Shown here piece by piece: positions 21,883 through 33,363 of a stretch of DNA of 64,000 nucleotides. The notes below the pieces were generated by a model, which made no database searches, was not told the DNA's origin, and saw only the letters and a program-made list of their open reading frames with translations. The position numbers and the translations under genes are program-made. The stretch's first letter is position 1. Each line of letters opens with the position of its first letter. The DNA is from Corbicula japonica (taxonomy: Eukaryota; Mollusca; Bivalvia; Venerida; Cyrenidae), in contig JAZAYU010000037.1 of the NCBI GenBank assembly GCA_038501625.1, forward strand, positions 5,146,001-5,210,000. Reading direction: 5' to 3'.

Positions 21883-23316
21883 CAGGGTTGGGCGGTAAAT
21901 ACCACCCCCAGTATTTACCAGTGGTATTTACCGGCCTGGAAAATACTCCCCAATGTGGCAAATACTGGAAAATACTGGCAAATACTACACGGATGAGTTT
22001 TTTGCCTCAGATACTGCAGAAATTTTAACTTAGTTGACTGTTATTAATGTTTTATCATAATGATAATTAAATTACTCAGATATTTTAATTAAATTTCATA
22101 TCAGGTGATCACATTAAGCACTTAAAGTAAAAATAAATCTTGAAGAACTGTCATTTTTTACTTAGAACCTAACAATACTGTAACAGCAGTGAAATTAATG
22201 CTGATCCACCTGTGCACCTGGCCATTGACACTTAACAAGCAAGGCCATAAGGTCTAAACTATTAAAACAACATGTTTCATACAAGGGGCTGTTATAGCCA
22301 GGGGCAACAAAGGCAACAGTGTCATAAATAACATATACAATTTGTCAAGGTGCAAGTAAATGGTTATGTATTGGTGTGACTCCAGAAAGCTGCCAAACTG
22401 GTGTTCTGTTACAGATACTTTAAGGGGAAAGAAGAGATTGCCTGGTAGACAGAGACTTCTGTCCTTTTTGTTAATGTATTCATGTATAATTATTGTAAGT
22501 TGTGTACATTACTTGTTTATAATTAAAGTTAACCCTCTAAAATGCTGACTCCATTATTGTTAATAATTGAATTTTGAAGTTGTCCACATGCTGACTTTAA
22601 AGGATACATTGTATTGTATAAATTCCATGGATGGTCAATTCAAATGACCACATTTTCAGTACTTAAATATTTATTTATTATGGATTATAAGTATCATGCA
22701 TGAGTGTGAGGTGAAGATGGAAAAGTCTGTCACCGAGGGTTAACTGTTTTGCGGGAACGAGGCTCTGCCGAGTTCCCGCCAAAACAGTTCACCCGAGGTG
22801 ACAGATTTTTCTATCTTCAACGAATGTCTCATGCAAGATACTTTTTCTTGCATACCTTTTATTATTTATAACATTTCTGTGTAAGTATACAAACTTATTT
22901 ATTTTCATTATGCTGAAATATTGACGTTAAAGCAAACTTTTTTAAATGACGTCACTAACTTGAATATATTACGTCAGATATTTGAAGACGTGACGTCACT
23001 CGTGAACGTGTCTCATTCTACATGGGAGGGTGTAGGATCGACATTTCCTACACGGGTGAAAACACCGGATAACCTGATCTGGTATGCAAGAAAAAGTGAT
23101 AAAAGTGTTAAATTTAAGTATAAATATAATGGCAATTGATGGATAAATTTTAAATTATCAATATGAATGCTGATAACAGGTAATATTGTATAAATTCCAG
23201 ACTGGTTAATTCAATTGACCAGTATTTGCCAGTAATTGCCAGTATTTTTCGGTAAATACCAGTAAATACCACCGGCATGGAAAATACTAATATTTGCCGG
23301 CATTTTGCCAACCCTG
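21883..23316. mobile_element. hAT-type non-autonomous element with 8-bp target duplication
   Basis: The element begins CAGGGTTGG and ends CCAACCCTG and is flanked on both sides by AACCTGGT (21875-21882 and 23317-23324). CAGGG-type termini and an 8-bp target duplication are hAT hallmarks. Subterminal sequence is rich in the phrases AAATACTGG and GGTAAATACC in both orientations. No transposase was seen in the 1434 bp. A second inverted-repeat unit (22691-22842) lies inside. The target was itself a member of the GATCAGGATCT hairpin family, which the insertion split. Confidence 0.85.
22691..22842. repeat. Long hairpin nested in the hAT-type element
   Basis: The arms begin TATCATGCATGAG on the left and end CTCATGCAAGATA on the right. 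Further in, GAAGATGGAAAAGTCTGTCA pairs with its near complement, and the apex AACTGTTTTGCGGGAAC pairs with GTTCCCGCCAAAACAGTT. It is probably a separate miniature element. Confidence 0.7.
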
Positions 23317-23319
23317 AAC

Positions 23320-23440
23320 CTGGTCGCTTTTATTCATTAGTTAATTAGGTAATCCATTATGCAACCTGTGCAGATCCTGATCAGACATCATGGATGAGCC
23401 GGTTGATCTGGATCTACACTGGTCACACATGCGTAAAAAG
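23320..23440. repeat. GATCAGGATCT hairpin-family copy, right half
   Basis: The stretch contains TGCAGATCCTGATCAGACAT and TGATCTGGATCTACACTGGT. Together with 21820-21882 it reconstitutes one older copy split by the hAT-type insertion. Confidence 0.7.
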
Positions 23441-24519
23441 GAGTATGTATGGAAACTTTTTGTCAAAAAGACAAATGGCCCCAAAACTGTTACCCAATAT
23501 TTAAGAAAATACCTACCGTATAGGTGGTTATTTCTGCGGGCTCCAAATTCTGCGGTTTTGTTAAAATTCATGGGTGTTTTTATTTCTGTGGCATCAAGTT
23601 CTTTCATAACCGGACTAAAATTATGCGGTCTCTTTAGAAAGGGGAAATATAAAGATCGATGCCATTGCCATACAAACTTATATAAATATAGTAAAAGCTA
23701 ATACATGTACATGTATTATGTTTGAGTTACCAATCAGCTGCAAATGGAAAATCTGAACGTAAATTGTTTATTCAAATATTGTTTAATAAAGCATGTATAA
23801 CTATCGTACATAACCATCTATTTTTGTATGCAACCCGTTAAAAAAAGTTTGTCGTCATTTGTTATTACTTTACACATTTATCAAGTCAAAATGTAGAATG
23901 CACCGTGACCGTTATAAAGTTCACAAAGGGATAGATATTCTGCGGATTTTAAATTTGCGGTCATTTATTTAACCGCAGAATAGCAGAAATAAAGTCACCG
24001 CAGAAATAACCACTTATACGGTATATATTATATATACACCAAATAATTATATATATATATATAATTATTTAAAAATCACATTTTGCAATGGCATAAAAAT
24101 TAATTACTAACTATTAATTAGATTAATTGATTTACGGAATTTTCTGTTTTTCTGTTACAGACTTTCCACGATAGCCTGAATTTTAGTATTTGGCTTCACC
24201 CATAACGTACCATACTAAGCGTTGAGATTCTAGATCTTGTACGATCTATTCCTGATATGCATATTCCTTTTTTTACAGAAGAAAGACCGTAAAGTTATAT
24301 AACATGATTTACCATTATCAAATTGAGTTTCTAACCATGATAAAATTCCGAATTCCATCAAAATGTTGTAATGACAAATCTGTTTCCCAAAGAAATAATT
24401 TTTTTACAAGCACTTGCTACTGTAACTTTTGAAGTTGAAGGCAGGGTGAAGTTTTGATTTCCAGTGATTAATTGCTGCAAGAACTTAATGCTTTTCTCCA
24501 TATATACACATTTTAACTT

Positions 24520-24680
24520 GTATGCAACCAGTATAGATCCAGATCAGCTGACAAATTCATGCAATCTGATCAGGATCTACACTGGTGACATCTCGGTCAG
24601 AAATAACTAATAAATTTTAAAGTGAAAAGTGCAAATCATGGTCACAAATGTGCCATCTGATCTGGATCTACACAATTACC
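24520..24680. repeat. GATCAGGATCT hairpin-family copy
   Basis: Inverted phrases AGTATAGATCCAGATCAGC and CTGATCAGGATCTACACTGG face each other about 40 bp apart, followed by the usual TCAGAAATAACTAATAA flank. Confidence 0.7.
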
Positions 24681-26689
24681 CATGTAATATAATTGTATCT
24701 ATGGAGTAAAGGATTAACACCAACATTTTTTTGATGCAGTTGTGGATCTTCACTGTTTGCCTTTAGATCCCTTAGATAATTTAACAAAGAAGCAAACATA
24801 GAAGATCCAGACTGTATACATTTGAACTTTTGCAGGCTGATTTGACTCTAATTTTTTGCTCCTGATAAAAGGCATATCTATGGAGAAAAGGGTTTAAGTG
24901 CACTTAACCATTGAAAGTGATGATTTTTAAAAATAACAACATGTATTTGGGAATGTCTTTGAATGATCCTTTAATATTTTTATTAATGTGTGTTAAAATT
25001 TCTTTCCTTTTAATAAAAAATTTTAGATTAATATACTGGTTATAGTACATATTTAAAGAAGAAGTGGTGCTCAGGAAAAGTGAAATTCTTCAATACAGGC
25101 ATTTGATGTTTTATTAATTTCTGTGGCAAATTTAAAGTTCATGCACGGCGTAGCCGTGTTTACCACATTTTGAGGAAATGTTTATTAAAGCGTTAAATTA
25201 ACCTCTATTTTGTCATATATTTTATTAATTTTGGTGTTCTGAAATTTCTTTGGTATTTTGGGGAGAATAATTCATGCCATTCCCATGTATTTCTTGTTCA
25301 AATAATTCAGACTTTATACTTTCTTTTTCTTTCATTAATATCATTTTAAAAAATCTAACTATTTTACATACCCAAGTGAAGCCACTGGGCTTCAAAAGTG
25401 AAGCCACTGGGATTCAAACACTTTAAACAACCCAAATGTTTTCCATACCTAAATGAAACCCATAAGATATGACTACATCTTTGTCTGATCAGAACGTAAC
25501 AGCTTGCATTTAGATTCTTCAGGTTATTTCTGACAAATCGTTAACAGTTTAGATCCATATTATCTGGAGTAAAGTGTTAAATATAATGTTAACAAGATGA
25601 ATAATTTCTCAACACTTCTGTCATATTTTAGGCCCAGGCGATGCTAGAAAGATGGCACAGTCAATCATGGGTTAGTGCAGCTTTAACAGCAGTATCACAA
25701 TGAAGTGTCTGATTCTAAGACTGGCATGATGCAAACAAAAGTAGTCTTGTAGGTTTATGGTTTTATTTTTATTAAAATTCTTTTATTAATAATAAACATA
25801 GTATTGTAGCTCATAAATTTCCTTAACACATCTCAAATCTTTCACCATTCTAAATACCATTGTATCTGAATAATTTTTCAATGATAGATCTTTTATTTAA
25901 AAGTTGTATTTGTATTTCTATATGTGCAATACAGGTGAACGTTATTCAGTGTAACATAAATGTGGTTCAGCATTAATATAAATATTTTACTTTTTCAGCC
26001 AGTCTGCAACTTCAGCTGTCTGCGGCATGATTTGACACGCTTCCACTGTATTTGAATTCTTCATCACACGTTGGAACATACAAAGCGTTTATATTTTGAT
26101 AGTTTTCTCTGTCAACGTGGAAAATCTGCAAAAACTAAATGAATTAATGGGTAATGTACCATTAATTCTCATAAGTGGTTGGAAAGAGCCAAACAGCTAC
26201 TCAGCAACTTTTATGGGCGATGCTGTGTTTGAAAACATTACGTTGTTGATGAACATCCAAGGTCTTCATTGAAGAATAAGACTTCTAGCCCAGGATTCTC
26301 ATTATTTTGCTGTAAAATTGTTTTTTATGTGACCAGATCTTCCACTGCAATTGTTGGACAACATAGCACCACAGACTGACAGATTGAACCACAGACTGTC
26401 TACACATATATATATTTAAAAACTTACTTTGCAACATGCCAACATAATGCTTTGTTTAAGTTTAATTGGAAAACTTGTAATGCTCTGAAAAATATTAAAT
26501 GAAGAATTCAGACGAATGTGTGTGTGGAAGAGTAGAATAAAATGACAATTGGAAATACAACAAAAAATCACACGCTCACTATGTACCATCTGATTGGTAC
26601 AAAAAGAGGGCTATCTTAGTTAAATGCTTCTTAACAGATAGAAAACAAATTTGTGAAAATGTAAAAAAATAGTATTTCACTTTTTTAAC

Positions 26690-26850
26690 CCTTTCCTCCA
26701 TAAATACGCATGTGCGACCAGTGTAGATCCAGATCAGCCGGCAGATCAGTGTCATCTGATCAGGATCTGCACTGGTCGCATTTTTGGTCAGAAATAACCT
26801 AATGAATAAAAAAGCGAACAGTTTAGATCCTGATCAGACAGCATTGCATC
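26690..26850. repeat. GATCAGGATCT hairpin-family copy, best preserved
   Basis: TGCGACCAGTGTAGATCCAG pairs with a near-perfect inverse ending GCACTGGTCGCA. The flanks carry AACCCTTTCCTCCATAAATA on one side and GGTCAGAAATAACC on the other, as in the other copies. The repeated half units downstream suggest tandem or partial copies. Confidence 0.75.
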
Positions 26851-27260
26851 TATAGGATGCATTTTTGCTACGAGTAATGTAGACCAATTTGTTACTTTTA
26901 CATAATTATGTTCTTGACCATTACATCCATAGGATTTGTTTTTTGTATGAGTTACATGTATGTGAGATTAATGAAGACAAAATTGTTATTTTTACATATG
27001 CTCTTGAGTATTGCATCCCTAGTACACATTTTTTATATGAGTTATGTGTCGTCAGTAATGTTGGCAAAACTGTTAACTTTGCATATGTTCTTGGATGCAT
27101 TTTTGTATGAGTAATGTGTAAGTAATGTTGACAAAATTGTTATTTTTGCATATGTTCTTGAGTATTGCATACCTAGGACACATTATTTGTTTAAGTTGTA
27201 AGGAGTTCTGTTGACAAACATTTTATTTTCCATATTTTTACTAATGGTTATTTTTACGTA

Positions 27261-27337
27261 CCATCTATTAAAAGCCAGAAGGGGTCATCAGAAACAGAAA
27301 AAAAGGCTGATGACCGCTTTTGGCTTTCAGTAGACGG
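27261..27337. repeat. Hairpin
   Basis: CCATCTATTAAAAGCCAGAA and GGTCATCAG face CTGATGACC and an approximate inverse of the outer arm, with an A-rich loop. Confidence 0.55.
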
Positions 27338-27489
27338 ATTATGTTTTTGAGCATAATGCATTGGACACATTTTTGTAGTTATGTGTCATTGTTGACAAAA
27401 TTATGCCTCTAAGGCCTCGGATGCAGTGCAATATGAATCACTATCATAACTCTTGACTTCATATATATGCATTTTATTGCATGTGTGAC

Positions 27490-27670
27490 TAGTGTAGATC
27501 TCGATTATTTCGCACATTTGTGATGTCTGATCGTCCTTAGGACCTTCACTGTTTTCATTTTGGTTAAAATTAATAGATATATTAGAATGTAAACAGTGTA
27601 GATCCTGATCAGATGGGACAACTGTGCCCGCTGATCAAATTCTACACTGTTTAATTTTCAATAAAGGTGT
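27490..27670. repeat. GATCAGGATCT hairpin-family fragments
   Basis: Phrases such as GTGTAGATCCTGATCAGATG and GCTGATCAAATTCTACACTG are present in inverted arrangement. The copy abuts the Tc1-like element at 27680. Confidence 0.6.
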
Positions 27671-27679
27671 ATAGATCTA

Positions 27680-28373
27680 CACTCACCGGCATTTCTAATT
27701 ACACACTTTTTATAGACGAAAATAACTATCAAAATATTTGACTTTTTCTAAAATCTGAAAAAAGTAATTGGATTAAGTTTTAACAGCGAATTATTATAGC
27801 ACTGACATTGTTAAACTAATTGCACAATAAAATAGTTCTGTGAAAGCATTTGTAGCGTAAATGACCGTCGCCGAATATGACGTCACGTGCATCGCGTTAC
27901 GTCATTTTCGTACACTCAACATGGTATTCAATCATCGTAATATCAACGTTATGCCGTAGTTATTCTAATTAAAACAATTTAAGGGCAGTAAAATGAAGGT
28001 AAAGAATTGTAACTTACCTGTCTTACTGACGTGCCAGCTTGGAGCATTCCAACGGCACGCGCTCTCTCTACCAAAGTCATACGCGCCATTTTTTGTGAGT
28101 TTTTATACCGGTCTTTTTATCTCTGGCTAGAATTCTAATGATTTTGGCTAAATTCAAACTTGCCTAACATTTTGTACATGTGTGCACGAGGAAAATGCTG
28201 ATTTCAAATTTTCGTCTCGCAAGAATGAACTCGAATGGGGATTTTCGTGTAACGTGCTACGATTAGACATCAACTCCAGGTACAACTCCCGTTATAACCA
28301 ATTACCATAAACACCATGTTTTGATAGTTATTTTCGTCTATAAAAAGTGTGTAATTAGAAATGCCGGTGAGTG
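27680..28373 (-). mobile_element. 694-bp Tc1/mariner-like element with perfect 55-bp inverted repeats
   Basis: The termini 27680-27734 and 28319-28373 are exact inverted repeats over 55 bp, beginning CACTCACCGGCATTTC. TA flanks both ends (27678-27679 and 28374-28375), the target duplication expected for the Tc1/mariner superfamily. The interior holds a 24-codon minus-strand exon resembling the helix-turn-helix start of a Tc1-like transposase (28018-28089). Near 27880-27910 two CRE-like sites occur, TGACGTCA and TTACGTCA. The catalytic core is missing, so the element is internally deleted and depends on transposase made elsewhere. The lack of any mismatch between the termini points to a recent origin. 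Confidence 0.85.
28018..28089 (-). CDS. First coding exon of a Tc1-like transposase (truncated gene)
   Basis: On the minus strand an ATG at 28089 opens a 24-codon frame beginning MARMTLVERARAVGMLQAG and ending SVRQ directly before the consensus donor CAG-GTAAGT. The pattern ER-x-RAVGMLQAG-x-S-x-RQ matches the first helices of the paired-like DNA-binding domain at the N-terminus of Tc1-like transposases. The exon sits about 230 bp inside the right inverted repeat, the expected place for the 5' end of the gene. The rest of the transposase, including all catalytic residues, is absent from the element. It may produce a short peptide or a fusion transcript from the intact donor; this is inference. 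Confidence 0.6.
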
Positions 28374-28469
28374 TATCAAGTAAAGGGTTAATACAGGTAA
28401 AGCTTTAATGCGATGTGAACTAAAACGATATCAAACTGTTTGTTTAATGATTTATTAGGTTATTTCTGA

Positions 28470-28560
28470 CCAGAAAGCAAACAGTGTAGATCCTGATTAC
28501 ATGGCATGTGTGTTCTGCATGACCAGGATCTGCAATAAAATGTTGCATATATATAGAGGA
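28470..28560. repeat. GATCAGGATCT hairpin-family copy, degenerate
   Basis: The phrases AACAGTGTAGATCCTGATTA and GACCAGGATCTGCAATA are in inverted arrangement beside the usual TCTGACCAGAAAG flank and an AGGAAAGGGTTAAT tail. Confidence 0.55.
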
Positions 28561-28734
28561 AAGGGTTAATTCAAACATGGTTTATTTGATTTTACAAAGG
28601 TATATTTACGAATGAATAGCATAGGATTATTCAAATGTGACTGATTTTACAGTTGTTCGAGGTAACGATTTTTAAAATTTTATTTGTGAAATAAATCTTT
28701 GTGCAATACCAAGAATTATTAGAATTTCTTTTAT

Positions 28735-28920
28735 AGTGGCAATTATCACCACTAACTGCTAAGACCTCCTTTGGGACTGGGAAACAGTGGTTATTATAGT
28801 TGAGTGGTCTTATATTTTGGGGAGGTATATCAAAACTATAAAACAGGATAGTGGTTAAGTTTTCTTACTATGAAGGTGGTCTTAATATCGGTGTGGTCTA
28901 AATGAGTGGGTTTACCATAT
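28735..28920. repeat. Possible miniature element with GTGGTCTTA phrases
   Basis: Repeated GTGGTCTTA or GTGGTTATT phrases lie between ACCACTAACTGCTAAGACC and GGTCTAAATGAGTGGG. The ends are partly complementary. It resembles the 21278-21459 type in general design only. Confidence 0.4.
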
Positions 28921-30344
28921 ATATATACTCCTTGTCAATAGAAAGTTTACACTTTGATAATTACTTTGATAATAACTAATGGCTGTAAGTAATTGATTAA
29001 ATTTGAATGGCTTTATAGGAATTTCAAGTTTTACTTATGGTGAAACTTGAAACAATTACTATGTTGCCACCTTTCTGTGAATTTCAAGTTACCTGGTTTC
29101 CATTTTGTTGAATTTTTTTCATTTTCAAAGGTTGAGAAAATAAACGCCAGAGTTTGTCTTAAAAGAAAACATTGGAAACTTTCAATTGTTAAGTAAATTC
29201 AGCAGAAAAAACCTGATGACAGTGAGTTACCCAAAATTGCAAGAATGTACTAGTGCTATTTCGCGATACTGAATAGTTTCAATACATCAATGCAAATGGT
29301 AAAAGTGGTAACTTTTTATTTGCGGCCAGTATACATAATAATATATGAATACAGAATTTTATATCTAATGCTTCTAAAGTATCAATTATGTTCACCATAT
29401 CCATAAACTGTAATATAAAATAAAACATTACAACAGAATGAAATTAGTTTTTAGTCATATTCATTTGTTAAAATGCTGACATTAAAAATGTTAAGAAGAT
29501 ACCAACAGAATGTTAATGAGCAGCCATTGTTCACTGTAATTTTAGTTTTCGGTTGTCGATTCCGAGAGAGGCAGTGCCTTAGTTCATATTAAAAGAGACT
29601 AATAATTAGTAACTGAGCCTCAGTCAATATTTCGTCATTTATAAACAGTTATTGGACTTGCATAAAAAGTTTGCATTGGTGACTGCTGAAGGTTATGATA
29701 ATAAAGCAACGTTCAACAAAAAACTTTCTAACAAAGGAGTCCAGGTAGCACAAATGTTTTAAATCTGATTAGTTCAGGGAACATTACTTCACACTGTCTT
29801 ACATAACGACATTAAAAATAATTATGAATGGTAAACAAGGCGCGCTGCTCACTAAGAACCTAAGTGTCTAAATGTACAAAGCTGAGTATAAATTTAGATT
29901 TGCAGTCAGATTGAACTCATATAGTAGCAAAATATAAGCAAACTTCTACAACCTAATTGTGACCATTGTTTAATAAAAAGTTTTCATATTGAATTAGTCC
30001 GAATATTGCGTAACCTATTATGCATATGTTTCTCGGTGATGGTTTGTCGTGACTTTAATCAGACTTTAAAGTTTGTAATATCTTTTTTCTGTACTAATTT
30101 GCCGCTTGGTGAGGCTGCTGATGAATATTTTAAACCATGCCATATTTTCTTAGACTTCTTCATTTATTCCTAAACTTTAATCAATATCGTGAAACAAAAC
30201 TGTAAACAAAAAGTTTAGAAAACTTACCAATAAGCTGTTGGGTGCTAACGCACCAGAACAAGCAAACACATGCAAAATGTGGACAACTACATTTTAGTCA
30301 TAATGGTTAGGTAATGTATCCTTTCTGAAATACATGAAAAGGGA

Positions 30345-30600
30345 ACTTTGAAAGCCACCGAACACGACAAATATGAAAATATTGCAGGCTCGGTTTGAAT
30401 GAGCCTGTTCATGGGCAGTAATGCAGATGCATGTTACCACCCACGCCGTCTACCCATGGGTTGAGCGCAACTCAATATTGACACTAATAAACAGTACAAT
30501 TTCAATCAATCCCAAAAGATGTGTGTACATATGGCGGTGAACATGGTACCTTCAATGCGGTATTTTCATATTTATACCATTCCATGTTCAGCGGCGTATT
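30345..30600. repeat. Dispersed repeat with the GCAGGCTCGGTTTGA motif, copy 1
   Basis: AATATTGCAGGCTCGGTTTG followed by GAGCCTGTTCATGGGCAGTA is shared with 38110-38215. A related phrase, GGCTCGGTTTGATAGAAC, appears in the foldback arms (as read near 47004-47021 and inverted near 45480-45500). Confidence 0.65.
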
Positions 30601-30815
30601 GTACCCAGATAAATGAATTGGTATGCCCTTAACGTGAAAACTGGTGGAACTAAATTGAATATAATCTATTTACAATCTGATACAATCTGCAATTAAACAT
30701 CTGTAATACCATATAATTCTATCCTGTAGGCCTGTATTATTCAGAATTTCATATCTATCCTCTAGGTATTTAAGAAGAAACAACACGAATTAAAAATGAT
30801 ATTTTAATGTTTCAG

Positions 30816-30995
30816 CTACTGCCCCGTTCTTTAGAAACTTACCAGTGACCTTGAAGAGGAATGTAAACGACCTTCAGTCGGGCGGTGTGACCTTGATGAC
30901 GCTCAGTTGCGATGATATAGATCCCGACGATAAAAAGTATCTCACACTTACCATGTCACCGGAATGGGGCGACCTTTTCGAACTTGACACTATAA
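30816..30995 (+). CDS. Cadherin-like gene exon 6: cadherin repeat 1, N-terminal half
   Basis: The exon lies between TTTTAATGTTTCAG and GTAGGG and is phase 1 at both ends. It encodes about 59 residues starting STAPFFRNLPVTLKRN and ending MSPEWGDLFELDTI. The order PxF-x-NLP, a short strand, DxDPDD and then F-x-(L/I)D is typical of the first half of a cadherin repeat. DIDPDD may take the place of the usual calcium-binding DxD element, but LDRE is not obvious. The donor GTAGGG is weaker than others in this gene. Confidence 0.85.
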
Positions 30996-32021
30996 GTAGG
31001 GCTTTTTTAGTCCTTTATATACCGTTTATATTTATGATTTTTTATTTCTTTGGTTGTTCTTTCGCAGTTATTGTTTCTTTCTCAGCATTTTGTACAAAAG
31101 ATCAAGGAAGCAATGACGTGAGATAGTCAGGTTAAATAGATAAGCAATGACATATAAGATTTTAAAGTTAAATCTCCATCTTCAAAGATTTTAAACCATT
31201 ATACCTAGAAACTTAAGGGATATCTAATATCTTTTCGTTCTGATAAAATTGAACCTTTAATTTATAAGATTTATGTGTGTTCCTTATTTCGAAGTACTCA
31301 TTAAAGAAAAGAAAAATAAGTAATTATAAAATTCAATAATTTCTCCTATTATAGTGAATGTATTATTTGAAATAGGTAAGACCCGCTGAATTGGACTGTA
31401 TAGTAATAAAACAAAAAGGGATGCCTCATGGAACGCAATGTTTTAAAAACTGCGTTTTTATTCAAAACTCGAAACAACAAGTCTTTCCGTGGAGGGTTGT
31501 GAGGTCCCATGTTCTTGGTTAGTTTGTAGTTAGTTTGATTTACGAGTCGCGTTGAATTTTTTTTTAGAAAACCACAAGAGTCTTAAGAGGTTGAGTCCTC
31601 AAAAATATTTCTTTTACCTAGTTTTATTTATTTCATTTCTAAGCTTAATTCTAAAGGCGGTAACCCCAAGGGCTCCCTTTTTCGTTAATTGTTTGTGGCG
31701 TCTTATTTGAATTGACATACTTATAACAAACATGCTCTCTTTTTTTATTTTGTCTCTGCAGTGTTTATTTAAATACTAAATGTTTTTGCAAATTTTGGAA
31801 ATTGGATTTTGTCAGTAATCATACATATTTTTTGAAGGCCGAATAAATGTATTCTAATATTTTGATAGCGGATCCAACGTCTTGCAGAGCAGAACCAAAG
31901 AATCACCATACCAACACTATTTTTTTCATCTAGTCCAAACACGTTAGGCTCTCTTGCTATTTCAAATTGAAATGAACATATTATCTTTAATAATACTATA
32001 TACCTAGTTATTTATGATTAG
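30996..32021 (+). other. Intron 6
   Basis: A 1.0-kb AT-rich intron without a recognised element. The acceptor is TTATGATTAG, followed immediately by ACAG, so a second AG three bases on is possible. Only the first gives an open frame. Confidence 0.6.
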
Positions 32022-32152
32022 ACAGTACAACAGCTTATATAAAGACGGTGGAAGGAATTGCTGCTGGTACATACTCGCCAGTATTTAGGGTGGAGGAAGA
32101 TCACTGCGGAAAATCTACCGAAAAGACTCTGACTCTTATCGTTACTGATGAA
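32022..32152 (+). CDS. Cadherin-like gene exon 7: cadherin repeat 1, C-terminal half
   Basis: Enters in phase 1 and leaves in phase 0, with donor GTACGT. It encodes about 44 residues, with TAYIKTVEGIAAGTYSP, VFRVEEDHCG and TLTLIVTDE. The YSPVFRV-x-(D/E) strand and the final TLTLIVTD strand are the characteristic end of a cadherin repeat. One cysteine is present in the loop between these strands. A four-base shift to the next AG would put a stop in frame, which supports this start. Confidence 0.85.
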
Positions 32153-32542
32153 GTACGTAATTATGTGGTCAACTGTTCATTATTGTTTTCTTCAATAAAC
32201 TTTTGGGAGTACTTAAGCGATAAATTGACAAATTACAAACTAGCAAACAATATACTGATCTCAGATAACCGTATGTTAAGGTCTTGCACAGTAATAGTTA
32301 AACCGAGTAAAGCTGGCACAAACAATTCTTGTTGGTTTGCAGTAAACAAGCCGAAACAATAGCAATATTTGTTATTTGGTTTAATACTGAATGTTCGAGT
32401 TGAAAGTTCGCTTACTTGAGATACCTTATATTTTGAGAATTTCGTGATTCATAATTGACAAAAATTGGTTTTATATAAATAAATTTAGTCTTTTAAAATA
32501 TTTGTTGTTCGTTACATACTTAATTCTCTCCGTCTCTTTCAG
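32153..32542 (+). other. Intron 7
   Basis: A 390-bp intron with donor GTACGT and acceptor CTCCGTCTCTTTCAG. Nothing else was recognised. Confidence 0.65.
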
Positions 32543-32741
32543 TCACCGAAAATAACAAACTTACCAGCATACGCCACGGTCCATGAAGACGTTACAGATG
32601 AGACCTTACTCTATACTGTGACCCTCTCCGACCCTGCTGACCAGGGGATATGGTGTAAAGGGGACTGGACGGTAGGAAGTCAAGCCACTAGTAAAATCCC
32701 CTTCATTGTTAAGATGCTCTCTACTACGGGTGGAAGTTCAG
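32543..32741 (+). CDS. Cadherin-like gene exon 8: cadherin repeat 2, N-terminal half
   Basis: Enters in phase 0 and leaves in phase 1 (donor GTAAAT). It encodes about 66 residues beginning SPKITNLPAYATVHEDV and containing LLYTVTLSDPADQGIWCKGD. It follows the repeat start pattern (xxP-x-I-x-NLP, then E-D-V/T and LLYTV). One cysteine is present after the DPADQ loop. The usual aspartates of the calcium sites are only partly kept. Confidence 0.85.
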
Positions 32742-33363
32742 GTAAATATCAAATGTTTTACCGACCGAGCATTTTTAAAAGCTGATATAAATAATGATAA
32801 ACCAAAGGATTATTTTGTAATTGCTCTAACATTTTTTATGCTTTCACAAAAATACATTGTTATTGCAGAGTTGACTACAAGCATATTTCGAGCTCTGGCT
32901 TCGGTTTTTGTAAATAGGTCAGTCATATCTGTGCACACATGTGAGTGAATTGAATTATTAATATTCTTTTTTAAATTTTAACTGTAAATAAACTTTAAAC
33001 AGAAGAAAAGTTTAAATGCATAACATCAAGTCGATGGATGCACTTGCTGATCTGGATATACACTCTGGAAATTGTATTTATTTGATTAGTGACTAACTAA
33101 AATAATATTTTTGCATTGATTCGATATGATTATGTTCAAACAAAAACATTCGATCTTTTTTAAAAGTCGTTCCAACAAAAAAAACCCAGAAATGTCGGGT
33201 TTGATAAGATATTTAAAGCGACTTGTGTGAGCGGATCTCAAAATATTCCTTTGAATCAGGTGCAAGATGATGCTTTCCGGCACCTAATGGAAACGACCGA
33301 TGCCAACAAGAAAGGTGAAAAATTACTTTCCATATTATACTGTTAGAGAGTTATTTGTTTCAG
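32742..33363 (+). other. Intron 8
   Basis: A 620-bp intron with acceptor TTATTTGTTTCAG. It contains a degenerate phrase of the GATCTGGAT family near 33045-33065 and nothing else recognised. Confidence 0.6.

Larger units (their letters stand above)
13151..30815 (+). other. Intron 5 of the cadherin-like gene, 17.7 kb, filled with mobile DNA
   Basis: The donor is GTAAGA and the acceptor TTTTAATGTTTCAG. The contents are listed separately and include nested inverted-repeat elements (13695-19143), a reverse-transcriptase relic, hAT-type, mariner-like and Tc1-like elements and a dispersed hairpin family. In 25000-26700, 28560-30340 and 30600-30815 I see no gene. The continuity of residues across exons 5 and 6 gives no reason to expect a missed exon. 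Confidence 0.6.

Noticed and set aside
25620..26200. Possible small exons after TATTTTAG and TTTTTCAG
   Set aside because: The frames are short, phases do not connect to the cadherin-like gene and no domain is seen.
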